Shown: positions 35,688 to 43,724 of the stretch, in pieces
Layout of the letters: the number at the start of each line of letters is the position of its first letter
Numbering within the stretch: position 1 is the first letter of the stretch
NCBI GenBank assembly: GCA_021781835.1
Contig: JAJXWD010000011.1
Coordinates: 1-64,000, forward strand
Reading direction: 5' to 3'
Length of the DNA: 64,000 bases
Source of the DNA: Pseudomonadota bacterium
GTDB taxonomy: Bacteria; Pseudomonadota; Alphaproteobacteria; Acetobacterales; Acetobacteraceae
Notes under the pieces: model-generated
Databases searched by the model: none
Seen by the model: the letters and a program-made list of their open reading frames with translations, nothing else
Told to the model about the DNA's origin: nothing
Position numbers and translations under genes: made by a program

Positions 35688-38051
35688 TCAGGCGGGTTTC
35701 AGGGCGTCTTCGCAGGCGGCGAGGATGGCGGCTTCGTCCATCTCATATTCGCGGTACAGGCTCTCGACCGTGCCGGACTGGCCGAACCGGTCGGGGCCGA
35801 GCGCCATGACACGCTGGCCGCGCACCGCGCCCAGCCAGGCATGGGCGGCGGGGTGGCCATCGAGCACGGTGACCAGGGCGGCATCGGGGGCGAGCGGGGC
35901 CAATATGTCTTCGATATGGGCGCGGATGCGGTAGCCTTGGCGGCGGGTGCGCTGCACGGCGCGCCAGCCCGCGTAGAGCCGGTTGGGCGAGGTGATGGCC
36001 AGCAGCCCGGCGGTGGGTTCGCGCAGGCGCAGGGTGGCGAAGGCTTTTTCGGCCTCGCCCGCCAGCGGGCCCTGATAGGCGATGGCGAGTTTGGCGCCCG
36101 GCGCGGGCGGCACCACCCAATGGGCGCCGGCGATGACGTGGCGGGCGTTCAGCTCGCGCTCGGGCTGGGGGAGCGGCAGATTGGAGAGGCGCAGCCAGAC
36201 GGCCGAGCCGTTGGGGCGCTGCATATAGTCGAAGGCATGGCGGAGCAGGATGCGCAGCTCATCGCAATAGCTGGGCTCGAAGGTGGCGAGTTTGTCTTGC
36301 ACGATGCCGAGCAGGGGGGTGTTGGTGGCCTGGTGCTGGCCGCCCTCGTGGCTGAGGGTGAGGCCGCTCGGCGTGGAGACCAGCAGGAAGCGGGCATCTT
36401 GGTAGCAGGCGTAATAGAGCGCGTCGTGGCCGCGGTTGACGAAGGGGTCGTAGACCGTGCCGATGGGCAGGATGCGCGCGCCGAACAGCTCGTGCGCCAT
36501 GCCGGCCGCGCCGAGCAGCAGGAACAGGTTTTGTTCGGCGATGCCAAGCTCGATATGCTGGCCCTTGGGGTTGGTGCCCCAGCGCTGGGCGGAGGCCAGT
36601 TTGCCGTCGCGGAAAATATCTTCTTTCACCTCGCGGTCGAACACGCCGCGGCGGTTGATCCAGGGGCCGAGATTGGTGGAGACCGCGACATCGGGGGAGG
36701 TGGTGACGAGGTGGCGGGTGAGCGCGGCGGTTTCGGCGTTGCCGCGGCCGATTTCGGAGAGGAGTTCGCCAAAGCCGGACTGGGTGCTCATGCGCCGGCC
36801 GACCGTGCGGGGCTGGGGCAGCTGGGCCGGCACCGGCACGGGCGGCGCGGAGAGCTTGCGGCCCTCGGGCGAGAGAGGCTGGGCGTAGGGCGCGGCCATG
36901 ATCAGCCGCTCGACGGCGCGCGGGTCGGTGAGACCTTCGAGCCGGTCCCATTCATGGCCGGGGCGGATGTGATGGCGGGCCTTGAAGGCTTCCATCTGCT
37001 CGGGCGTCATGAGGCCGGCGTGGTTATCCTTGTGGCCGGCGAAGGGCATGGTGTTGCCCTTGATGGTGTAGGCCAGGAACAAGGTGGGGCGCGAGGACTG
37101 GCTGGCCTTGGCGAAGGTTTCGGTGAGGGTGCCGAGATCATGGCCGGCCAGGTTGGTCATCAGGCCGTGCAACTCATCATCGGGGAGGGGGTCGATGAGG
37201 GCGCGGACATAGCGGTTGCGGCCCAGATCGCGGGTCAGCGCCTCGCGCCAGGCCGGGCCGCCTTGGAAGGTGAGGGCGGAATAATCGGTGTTGGGGCAGT
37301 CATCGAGCCATTTTTTGAGCGCGCCGCCGCCCGGGCGGGCAAAGGCGGCTTCCAGCCGGCGGCCATATTTGAGGGCCAGCACGTTCCAGCCCATGTCGCG
37401 GAACAGACCCTCGAAACGGCCGAACAGCCGGTCGGGCATGACCGAGTCGAGGCTTTGGCGGTTATAATCGACCACCCACCAGACATCGCGCACGCCGTGT
37501 TTCCAGCCCTCGAGCAGGGCTTCGTAGATATTACCCTCGTCGAGCTCGGCATCGCCCGCGATGGCGACCGAGCGGCCCTTGGGCAGCCCGTCCCGCGAGA
37601 GGCCGTGGCACTCGGCGTAATCCTGGATGAGCGAGGCGAAGGAGGTGAGCGCCACGCCGAGCCCCACCGAGCCGGTGGAAAAATCGATCTCGGGGCCGTC
37701 CTTGGCGCGGGAGGGATAGGCTTGGGCGCCGCCGAACTGGCGGAGATTTTGGATGGCTTCGAGCGATTGCCGCCCGAGCAGATAGTTGATGGCGTGCAGC
37801 ACGGGGGCCGCGTGGGGTTTGACGGCGACACGGTCTTGCGGGCGGAGCGAATCGAAATACAGCGCCGCCATGATCGAGGTGACCGAGGCGCAGGAGGCTT
37901 GATGGCCGCCGACTTTTTGGCCCTCGGGGTTGGGGTGGCCATGATTGGCGTGATGGATCATCCAGGAGGCGAGCCAGAGCAGCTTGCGCTCGATCTCGGC
38001 CAGCGTTTCCAGTTTCCCCGTGCCGTGCAGGAGCGGCCTTATTTGGTTCAT
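35688..38051 (-). CDS. AceE/transketolase-family thiamin-diphosphate enzyme
   Basis: 787 residues from the ATG at 38051; the track adds ten residues from a repeated leader. It resembles the homodimeric pyruvate dehydrogenase E1 (AceE): GHQASCASVTSIMAALYF, TPP/Mg motif AIAGDAELDEGNIYEALLEGW followed by VVDYNRQSLDSV, and GIAEQNLFLLLGAAGM in the C-terminal half. It is about 100 residues shorter than AceE and no E2/E3 genes are nearby. Such short relatives are often called transketolase in databases and their reaction is unsettled. Possible roles: decarboxylation of a 2-oxoacid, or transketolase-type transfer. Confident on fold, not on substrate. Confidence 0.82.
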   Translation of the reverse strand: MNQIRPLLHGTGKLETLAEIERKLLWLASWMIHHANHGHPNPEGQKVGGHQASCASVTSIMAALYFDSLRPQDRVAVKPHAAPVLHAINYLLGRQSLEAIQNLRQFGGAQAYPSRAKDGPEIDFSTGSVGLGVALTSFASLIQDYAECHGLSRDGLPKGRSVAIAGDAELDEGNIYEALLEGWKHGVRDVWWVVDYNRQSLDSVMPDRLFGRFEGLFRDMGWNVLALKYGRRLEAAFARPGGGALKKWLDDCPNTDYSALTFQGGPAWREALTRDLGRNRYVRALIDPLPDDELHGLMTNLAGHDLGTLTETFAKASQSSRPTLFLAYTIKGNTMPFAGHKDNHAGLMTPEQMEAFKARHHIRPGHEWDRLEGLTDPRAVERLIMAAPYAQPLSPEGRKLSAPPVPVPAQLPQPRTVGRRMSTQSGFGELLSEIGRGNAETAALTRHLVTTSPDVAVSTNLGPWINRRGVFDREVKEDIFRDGKLASAQRWGTNPKGQHIELGIAEQNLFLLLGAAGMAHELFGARILPIGTVYDPFVNRGHDALYYACYQDARFLLVSTPSGLTLSHEGGQHQATNTPLLGIVQDKLATFEPSYCDELRILLRHAFDYMQRPNGSAVWLRLSNLPLPQPERELNARHVIAGAHWVVPPAPGAKLAIAYQGPLAGEAEKAFATLRLREPTAGLLAITSPNRLYAGWRAVQRTRRQGYRIRAHIEDILAPLAPDAALVTVLDGHPAAHAWLGAVRGQRVMALGPDRFGQSGTVESLYREYEMDEAAILAACEDALKPA

Positions 38052-38085
38052 GGCCCCACAATCTTGTTCATGGCCCCACATCTAG
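38052..38085 (-). repeat. Direct repeat in the leader of the AceE-like gene
   Basis: The 14 nt GTTCATGGCCCCACA occurs twice, at 38047 and 38067, so that on the coding strand a mini-ORF ATGAACAAGATTGTGGGGCCATGA starts at 38071 and its stop overlaps the likely true start (CCATGA). The peptide would be MNKIVGP. It may be a chance duplication or a coupling leader. Confidence 0.35.
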
Positions 38086-38155
38086 GGCAAGCGGTGGCTA
38101 AGCGCAAAGATTAGCGCAAGGCGGGGGCCATGAAAATGACAGACCGGCGCGGGGG

Positions 38156-38422
38156 TTAGTTGTCGTCGTCGTCGTCATCCCCGTTATATGGGTAGGGGGG
38201 CGCGTAGCCGTTGGCGACCGCCCATTGGTGCTCGCGCCATTGATGTTCGCGCCATTCATGCCGCTGCCAGGCGGCTTGCCGCTGGGCCTCGTACCAGCCG
38301 GGCGGGGGCGGCGGCGGGGCATAGGCCGGGCCGCCCCAGACCATGATCTGCGCCATGGCGGGGGCGGCGAACAGCGTGAGCAGCGCGCCGAGCATGAGGG
38401 GTTTGTGGAAATGCTTGAGCAT
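38156..38422 (-). CDS. Small secreted Pro-rich, Asp-tailed protein
   Basis: 88 residues from the ATG at 38422 (MLKHFHKPLMLGALLTLFAAPAMAQ), with AGGAAC upstream. A signal peptide with an AMA-Q cleavage site is clear. The mature part has YAPPPPPPGWYEAQ, then HEWREHQWREHQW and an acidic end (GDDDDDDN). Both the histidines and aspartates could bind metal, but that is only a guess. No family recognised. Not in an obvious operon; the RcnB-like gene is 230 nt upstream and reads the same way. Confidence 0.7.
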   Translation of the reverse strand: MLKHFHKPLMLGALLTLFAAPAMAQIMVWGGPAYAPPPPPPGWYEAQRQAAWQRHEWREHQWREHQWAVANGYAPPYPYNGDDDDDDN

Positions 38423-38655
38423 GGTGATGTTCCTGACGGTGGCGGCAAGGGGCGGTGGCCGCGCTGTGCCGATGCAGCCTCTATGCCCAGGAAAAACGGC
38501 GCGATTGCGGGGAGATGATGGCGCGCTTGGGATGGTTGATGGCCAGATGAAGGCGGATATGAAAACGCCCCGCAAGCCTACATTGGCCTGCGGGGCGCGG
38601 CGGGACGGGATTTGCGTGGACAGGGCGCGAAGCCCGACCCGCCCGTGAGGTCCGG

Positions 38656-39261
38656 TTACTGGGCCATGCTGCCCGCGATGATGCCGGCAATCAAGCCGCT
38701 GGTAATGGCGATGAGCAGATACTGGTTGCCCGTATAAACCCACTCATAGCCCGCCGGAGGTGCATGGAGATGGTGGCGATGCCAGTCTCTTACCACCTGG
38801 CGGTGGGCATGGAAATGCTCGCCCTTGGCCCAGGGGCCGTGGCCCGGCGGCTGGCCATGGGCGGGGCCTTGGAAGCCGGGGCCGGGCTGGCCGGCATATG
38901 GCGGGGCATGGCCGGGGGCCTGATGGGTGCCGGGGGGCTGCATGGGGTGCTGGCCGCCGCCCGGGGACTGCATGGAGTGAGGGGGGTAGCCTGGCGGTGA
39001 CATTGATTGGTGTTGGCCGCTTGGCGGCGACATGGAGTGGTAAGCGCCGCCCTGCGGCGGCATGGAGTGGTGAGTACCGCCCTGCGGCGCCATGGATTGG
39101 TGTTGGCCGCCCTGCGGCGACATGGATTGGTGTTGGCCGCCCTGCGGCGGCGTGGATTGGTAAGCGCCGCCCTGCGGCGGCGCGGCTTGGGCGGCGGCCC
39201 ATTGGCCGCACAGGGCGGCGAGTAAGGTGGCGGTGCCGAGGGTTTTGGACAGGCGGGGCAT
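38656..39261 (-). CDS. RcnB-family periplasmic protein with decapeptide repeats
   Basis: 201 residues from the ATG at 39261, with AGGAG 7 nt upstream; much longer track ORFs in this frame are shadows. A signal peptide ends near residue 26 (WAAAQA-APPQ). Residues 28-109 are about eight copies of a 10-residue unit such as PPQGGQHQSM. The C-terminal part (RDWHRHHLHAPPAGYEWVYTGNQYLLIAITSGLIAGII) is the RcnB domain, named for an E. coli protein involved in nickel/cobalt homeostasis. The His/Gln-rich repeats could bind metal. No rcnA-like exporter is nearby. Confidence 0.85.
   Translation of the reverse strand: MPRLSKTLGTATLLAALCGQWAAAQAAPPQGGAYQSTPPQGGQHQSMSPQGGQHQSMAPQGGTHHSMPPQGGAYHSMSPPSGQHQSMSPPGYPPHSMQSPGGGQHPMQPPGTHQAPGHAPPYAGQPGPGFQGPAHGQPPGHGPWAKGEHFHAHRQVVRDWHRHHLHAPPAGYEWVYTGNQYLLIAITSGLIAGIIAGSMAQ
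38938..39180. repeat. 30-bp tandem repeats coding the RcnB decapeptides
   Basis: The + strand shows repeated blocks of GGATTGGTGTTGGCCGCC and CTGCGGCGACAT, about eight units of 30 nt that keep the reading frame. The units are least diverged in the middle (39060-39150), suggesting recent slippage or unequal exchange there. Confidence 0.75.
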
Positions 39262-39334
39262 GGCGATCTCCTGCTGTGTGATGTGGGGAGGGAGATACGC
39301 CGTGAAAAGGGCGGGGATGGGCCGGATTTGTGCC

Positions 39335-40696
39335 TTAACCGGGCCGTTGTGTAACGGGGTGCAACCGCGCGCGGCGCAGGGCGGCGGGGATGTGGGCGGG
39401 CAAATCCTCGGCGAGCAGCCCCTCGCCCGCCAGGGTGGCGGCCTCGCCGTGCAGCCAGACGCCGGCGCAGGCGGCCTGGAAGGCGGGCATGCCCTGGGCG
39501 AGCAGGGCGCAGATGAGGCCGGACAGCACATCGCCCGTGCCGCCGGTGGCGAGCGAGGCGGGGGCGTTGCTGTTAATGGCGGCCAGGCCGTCGGGCGCGG
39601 CGATGATGCTGGCGGGGCCTTTGAGCACCACCACGGCGCCGGTGAGGCGCGCGGCGGCGCGCGCGGCGGCCAGCCTGTCTGGCCCGATGGGGCCGAACAG
39701 GCGGGTGAATTCGCCTTCATGCGGGGTGATGACGCTGACGCCGCGCAGCCTGGCGGGGGTGTCGGCGCAGGCGGTGAGGGCGTCGGCGTCGGCGACGATG
39801 TGGAGGCTGGGGCGGGCGGTGAGCAGGGCGAGCGCCTGGGCGGCGGCGGGGATGCCGAGCCCCGGGCCGATGACGAAGCTTTGGCGCCGTGGGTCTTGGA
39901 GGAGGGTGGAGAGCGGCGCCTGGCGGTGCAGGATGCCGGGCTCGGGCAGGGTGAGCGGATGCGCGGCCGCCAGCGAGACGATGCCGGCCCCAGCCCGCCT
40001 TGCCGCCTGGGCGGCCAGGCGCGCCGCGCCCGGCATGGCGCCCGAGAGCACGCACAGCTCGCCGGCGGAGAATTTATGCGCGGTTGGCGCGCGGAGGGGC
40101 AGGGTGAACAGAGCGGGCGTGTTTTCGAAGGTTTGCGGGGCGATGGGGGCGAGCACCTGGGCGGGCAGGCCGATATCGGCCAGGACCAGCTCGCCGCACA
40201 GGGCGCGGCCGGGATAGAGCAGGTGGCCGGGTTTTTTGCGGCAAAACGTGACCGTGAGCGCGGCTTGCGGGGCGAAACCCAGGGGCTGGCCGGTGGCGCC
40301 GTCGAGTCCGGAGGGAACGTCGATGGCGACGAGGGCGGGGGCGGCCTGGAGCAGGGCGGCGCTGTGATCTTCGAGCGGGCGGGAGAGGCCGGCGCCGAAC
40401 AGGGCGTCGATGACCAGGGCGGCGCGCGATATGTCGGCCTGGGTGGCGTCCGTGGGGGGGAGGCATTTGACCGCCCAGCCCGCGCGGGCCAGATGGCGGG
40501 CGGCGACTCGGCCATCGCCGCCATTATTGCCCGGCCCAACCAGCACCAGCGTGCGGCGGGGGGTGAAGCGGCGCAGGATGGCGCGCGCCACCGCGCGGCC
40601 CGCGGCCTCCATGAGGGCGGGCGTGTTGTTGGCCAGATGGTCGGCCTGGGCCATCTCGGCCGGGGTTAACAGGGCGGTGACAAAACCGTTGGGCAT
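39335..40696 (-). CDS. nnr: Bifunctional NAD(P)H-hydrate epimerase / ADP-dependent dehydratase
   Basis: 453 residues from the ATG at 40696; another ATG 18 nt upstream (MAEKF) is possible. N-terminal YjeF_N epimerase domain: LTPAEMAQADHLAN, LVLVGPGNNGGDGRVAARHL and AIDVPSGLDG. C-terminal carbohydrate-kinase-like dehydratase: LCVLSGAMPGAARLAA, TPHEGEFTRLFG and the ATGGTGDVLSGLICALLAQG motif. The enzyme repairs hydrated NADH and NADPH. It is divergent from a ParA-like gene across only 52 nt. Confidence 0.93.
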   Translation of the reverse strand: MPNGFVTALLTPAEMAQADHLANNTPALMEAAGRAVARAILRRFTPRRTLVLVGPGNNGGDGRVAARHLARAGWAVKCLPPTDATQADISRAALVIDALFGAGLSRPLEDHSAALLQAAPALVAIDVPSGLDGATGQPLGFAPQAALTVTFCRKKPGHLLYPGRALCGELVLADIGLPAQVLAPIAPQTFENTPALFTLPLRAPTAHKFSAGELCVLSGAMPGAARLAAQAARRAGAGIVSLAAAHPLTLPEPGILHRQAPLSTLLQDPRRQSFVIGPGLGIPAAAQALALLTARPSLHIVADADALTACADTPARLRGVSVITPHEGEFTRLFGPIGPDRLAAARAAARLTGAVVVLKGPASIIAAPDGLAAINSNAPASLATGGTGDVLSGLICALLAQGMPAFQAACAGVWLHGEAATLAGEGLLAEDLPAHIPAALRRARLHPVTQRPG

Positions 40697-40748
40697 TTGG
40701 AACTTCTCTGCCATAAACTTGCTGCACGGCACAAAGGGAGAGGCGAGT

Positions 40749-41378
40749 ATGGGCAAGGTTATCGCGGTTGCACAGCAAAAAGGCGGCGCGGGCAAGACCA
40801 TGCTGGCCGCGCAATTCGCCGTGGCGCTGGCGGCCGATGCCAGGGTGGCGCTGCTCGACATCGACCCCCAGGGCAGTTTGAGCGTGTGGGGCAGGCTGCG
40901 CGAGGGCGCGGCCAAGGCCAATGCCGGAATCGAGGTGGCGGGTGTCTCGGGGTGGCGGCTGGGGGCGGAGCTGGAAAAGCTGAAATCGGCGCATGATTTC
41001 GTGTTCATAGATACGCCGCCGGTGATCGACTCGGATGCCAGGCGGGCCGTGCGCGCGGCGGATCTGGTGCTGATCCCGCTCAATCCCGCGCCGCCCGATC
41101 TGTGGGCCGCCGAGGGCACGCTGAAACTGGCCGCCGAGGAAAAACGCAGGGCCGCCCTGATCTTTAACCGCGCGCCCGCGGCCTCGAAGCTGCGCAAGCG
41201 GCTGGAGGCCGAAATCGCCGCGCGGGGGCTGGCCTTGCTGCCCGTGGCGCTGGCCAACCGCGCGGGCTATGCCAATGCCTTCGCCGACGGGCTGGGCGTG
41301 ACCGAGGCCGGGCCCGCCACCCAGGCGGCCGATGAAATACGCGCCGCCGTGGCGGCACTGGTTAACGTGCTGCCTTAA
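40749..41378 (+). CDS. ParA/MinD-family ATPase
   Basis: 209 residues from the ATG at 40749, with GGAGAGGCGAG upstream. Deviant Walker A AVAQQKGGAGKTMLAAQFA at the N-terminus, and FIDTPPVIDSD as Walker B-like motif near residue 85. Small ParA proteins of this kind position chromosomes, carboxysomes, chemotaxis arrays or secretion machines. No ParB, parS-like site or cargo gene is next to it, so the cargo is unknown. A strong hairpin with eight T follows at 41585. Confidence 0.85.
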   Translation: MGKVIAVAQQKGGAGKTMLAAQFAVALAADARVALLDIDPQGSLSVWGRLREGAAKANAGIEVAGVSGWRLGAELEKLKSAHDFVFIDTPPVIDSDARRAVRAADLVLIPLNPAPPDLWAAEGTLKLAAEEKRRAALIFNRAPAASKLRKRLEAEIAARGLALLPVALANRAGYANAFADGLGVTEAGPATQAADEIRAAVAALVNVLP

Positions 41379-41439
41379 GTTGTTTATGAAACAAAATTCT
41401 CGAAAATGACGTTAACCTGCAAAAAAGCTCATATTCACT

Positions 41440-41584
41440 CTTGCCAAGCTGCCCAAATTCCGCCACATATGGGCCGTGGCATGAACCGAGCGGGAACGAC
41501 GCCCAGGGCGACGGTCTGCGAGGGAAAATAAAGTCAGCCGCCAAGTTTAGGGAGCGAATAAAAGAGGCATCCAAAGAGGTGCTG
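41440..41584 (+). ncRNA. Possible small transcript ahead of a strong terminator
   Basis: The 200 nt after the ParA stop contain no convincing gene; the only ORF (41441) lacks codon bias and runs through the terminator. The block ends in a textbook intrinsic terminator, so either parA has a 3' UTR of 200 nt or a small RNA starts near 41440. No known family recognised. Confidence 0.3.
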
Positions 41585-41613
41585 GGCCGGCTGGAACAGC
41601 CGGCCTTTTTTTT
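41585..41613 (+). terminator. Strong intrinsic terminator
   Basis: GGCCGGCTG-GAA-CAGCCGGCC forms a perfect 9-bp stem with a 3-nt loop followed by eight T. It should end transcription from the parA side before the minus-strand YciI gene. Confidence 0.88.
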
Positions 41614-41654
41614 GGCTGGGCGGTGGGCGGCAGAAAATTGCCGGTGAATGAAAC

Positions 41655-41945
41655 TCAGCCGAGGCGGCGCAGGAAGCGGCTGATGCTGACCTCGCCCCAT
41701 ACGCCCTGGCGCATGAACGGATCGCCCGCGATGAAGGAATCGACCGCCATGCGGTCTGGCGCCTCGACGATGAAGCAGGAGCCGATCATCTCGCTGCCGT
41801 CGTCGGATTGCAGGGGACCGCCGAAAATGATCTGCACGCCAGCGGCCTCGCCATCATCGCGGTGGGAGCGGTGGGCGGCGTAAAGCTCAAGGCGGAGGGG
41901 CAGGGCGTTGGGGGCGTCTAGCGCGTGAACGGCGAACAGCGGCAT
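41655..41945 (-). CDS. YciI-family small protein
   Basis: 96 residues from the ATG at 41945, with GAGAGAGG upstream. YciI features: LFAVHALDAPNALPLRLELYAAHRSH at the N-terminus and GSCFIVEAPDRMAVDSFIAGDPFMRQGVW with the conserved DPF motif. YciI-like proteins are small ferredoxin-fold dimers with an active-site His/Asp, but their reaction is generally unknown. Divergent from the FAH gene 109 nt away. Confidence 0.9.
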   Translation of the reverse strand: MPLFAVHALDAPNALPLRLELYAAHRSHRDDGEAAGVQIIFGGPLQSDDGSEMIGSCFIVEAPDRMAVDSFIAGDPFMRQGVWGEVSISRFLRRLG

Positions 41946-42054
41946 CGTCTTGCCTCTCTCCTCAGCTGGCGGCCCGGCTACCCGTAATGGCAAAACCGTG
42001 CTTTGACACGATGCATGATCGCCACCCAGCCATGACAGGGAAGGGAGAGACCGC

Positions 42055-42888
42055 ATGAAGCTGCTGAGATACGGGGACAGGGGCCTGGAAAAATGGGGCA
42101 TGCTGGACAAGCAGGGGCGCGTGCGCACGCTCGATGACGCGCTGGTGAGCGTGAGCGGCGAGGTGCTGAGCCACCATTGGCTGGCGCAGCTGGCGAAGCT
42201 GGACCCCGAGACCCTGCCGCTGCTCAAGGCCGAACGGCGAATCGGGGCTTGTGTGCCGATGCCGCGCAATTTTGTCTGCGTGGGGGCGAATTACGCCGAC
42301 CATGCCGCCGAGGCCGGGATGAGGATACCGCGCGAGCCGATTTTGTTCTTGAAGGCGCTTTCGGCCTTTTCGGGGCCGTTTGACGATATCGAGATGCCGC
42401 CGGGCAGCACCAGCACCGATTACGAGGTGGAGCTGGGCGTGGTGATGGGCGCCAAGACCAAGCGTGTCTCGGAAGAGCAGGCGATGGCGCATGTGGCCGG
42501 CTATTGCGTGGTGAACGATGTTTCGGAGCGCGAGTTTCAGACCAAGCGCGGCGGGCAGTGGGACAAGGGCAAGGGCTGCGATACGTTTGGGCCGGTGGGG
42601 CCTTATTTTGTCACCAAGGACGAGGTGGCGGACCCGCAGGACCTGTCTTTGTGGACCGATGTGGATGGCCTGCGCCGCCAGGACAGCAACACGGCGCAAA
42701 TGGTGTTTAACGTGTGCCAGCTGGTGGCTTATGTGTCGCAGTTTTTCACGCTCCATCCGGGTGATATCATCGCCACCGGCACGCCGGCCGGGGTGGGGAT
42801 GGTGAAGGGGTTTTTGCGCCCCGGCCAGGAGGTGCGGATGGGCATTGCCGGGCTGGGTGAACAGCGCGCGCTGATTGTGGAGGGATGA
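42055..42888 (+). CDS. Fumarylacetoacetate hydrolase family enzyme
   Basis: 277 residues. The FAH core starts at residue 75 (NFVCVGANYADHAAEAG) and includes DYEVELGVVMG (metal-binding Glu residues), GYCVVNDVSEREFQ, KGCDTFGPVGPYFVT and IIATGTPAGVGM. Members act as metal-dependent C-C hydrolases, decarboxylases or isomerases on 2-oxo acids of aromatic or sugar breakdown; which one is not determined. It overlaps the following small gene by context and shares its direction. Confidence 0.88.
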   Translation: MKLLRYGDRGLEKWGMLDKQGRVRTLDDALVSVSGEVLSHHWLAQLAKLDPETLPLLKAERRIGACVPMPRNFVCVGANYADHAAEAGMRIPREPILFLKALSAFSGPFDDIEMPPGSTSTDYEVELGVVMGAKTKRVSEEQAMAHVAGYCVVNDVSEREFQTKRGGQWDKGKGCDTFGPVGPYFVTKDEVADPQDLSLWTDVDGLRRQDSNTAQMVFNVCQLVAYVSQFFTLHPGDIIATGTPAGVGMVKGFLRPGQEVRMGIAGLGEQRALIVEG

Positions 42889-42890
42889 GC

Positions 42891-43181
42891 ATGGTTACCG
42901 AATTTGCCGAGATCGAGGTGAAGCCAGGCCTGGAGGCGGCGTTCATCGCGGGGGTGGAGAAAAGCAAGCCGGCGTTTTTGCGCTCGCCGGGCTGCCACGG
43001 GGTGGGGCTGGTGCGCAGCGTGGAAAACCCGCTGAAATTCGTGCTGCAGGTGCGGTGGGAAAGCGTGGACGCCCACATGGTGACGTTTCGCGCCTCGCCC
43101 GAATTTCAGGAGTGGCGGGGGAATGTGGGGCATTGTTTCGCCAGCCCGCCCAATGTGTGGCACGGCGAGGCCGTGGCTTGA
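42891..43181 (+). CDS. Antibiotic-biosynthesis-monooxygenase-type (ABM) small protein
   Basis: 96 residues from the ATG at 42891, chosen because GGAGG is 7 nt upstream; another ATG at 42885 overlaps the FAH stop. Ferredoxin-like ABM fold: TEFAEIEVKPGLEAAFIAGVEKS, GCHGVGLVRSVENP, FVLQVRWESVDAHMVTFRASPEFQEW. Such dimers can oxidise or degrade small aromatics or heme, or simply bind ligands. Coupled to the FAH gene upstream and the CAP gene downstream (TTGA overlap). Confidence 0.85.
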   Translation: MVTEFAEIEVKPGLEAAFIAGVEKSKPAFLRSPGCHGVGLVRSVENPLKFVLQVRWESVDAHMVTFRASPEFQEWRGNVGHCFASPPNVWHGEAVA

Positions 43182-43672
43182 GGGCGCGCGCCGGGCTGTT
43201 GGCGGGGGGGATGTTTCTGGCGCTGGCGCATGGGGCGGCGGCGCAGATGACCCCTGACAATATAGCCGAGCTGCTGGCCGCGCATAATGCCTACCGGGAG
43301 CCGCTGGGGCTGGTGCCGCTGCAATGGTCGGACCAGCTGGCGGCGCAGGCGCAGCAATGGGCCGAGCATCTGGCCGATATCGGGCAGCTTGTGCATAGCG
43401 GCTCGGGGCAGAATCTGGCCATGGCCTCGGCGGGGACCGAGACGCTGACCCAGCTGGTGGATTTGTGGGGCGGCGAGGCGCAATATTTCGTCAACGGCAA
43501 TTTTCCCGACATCTCGACCACCGGGAATTGGGAGGATGTGGGGCATTATACCCAGATCATCTGGCGCTCGACGCGGCGGGTGGGCTGCGGGGGCGCGGAG
43601 GAGAACGGCATGGATTTTCTGGTGTGCGACTATGACCCGCCGGGCAATGTGATGGGCGAGAAGGCGTATTGA
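43178..43672 (+). CDS. Secreted CAP/SCP-domain protein
   Basis: 164 residues starting at a TTG that overlaps the upstream stop (TTGA). This start gives a proper signal peptide (RARAGLLAGGMFLALAHGAAAQ), whereas the next ATG (43211) would leave only 11 residues before cleavage. CAP motifs: LLAAHNAYREPLGLVPLQWSDQLAAQAQQWA, GQNLAM, VGHYTQIIWRSTRRVGCGG and FLVCDYDPPGN, including the conserved His/Glu residues. Bacterial CAP proteins are exported and bind lipids or polysaccharides; exact role unknown. Confidence 0.87.
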   Translation: MRARAGLLAGGMFLALAHGAAAQMTPDNIAELLAAHNAYREPLGLVPLQWSDQLAAQAQQWAEHLADIGQLVHSGSGQNLAMASAGTETLTQLVDLWGGEAQYFVNGNFPDISTTGNWEDVGHYTQIIWRSTRRVGCGGAEENGMDFLVCDYDPPGNVMGEKAY

Positions 43673-43724
43673 GCGCGCCGCCCGGGAAAAACTGTAACAA
43701 TCGATCAGCCGTTTGGATTGGCCC

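Noticed and set aside
35313-38114. 933-residue + strand ORF
   Set aside because: Antisense shadow of the AceE-like gene, rich in Gly, Ala, Glu and His.
38938-39180. CRISPR or VNTR outside genes
   Set aside because: The repeats are in frame inside the RcnB gene and encode decapeptides.
38656-40539. 627-residue minus-strand ORF
   Set aside because: Only the last 201 residues (from 39261) are a real gene; the rest is a shifted frame of nnr.
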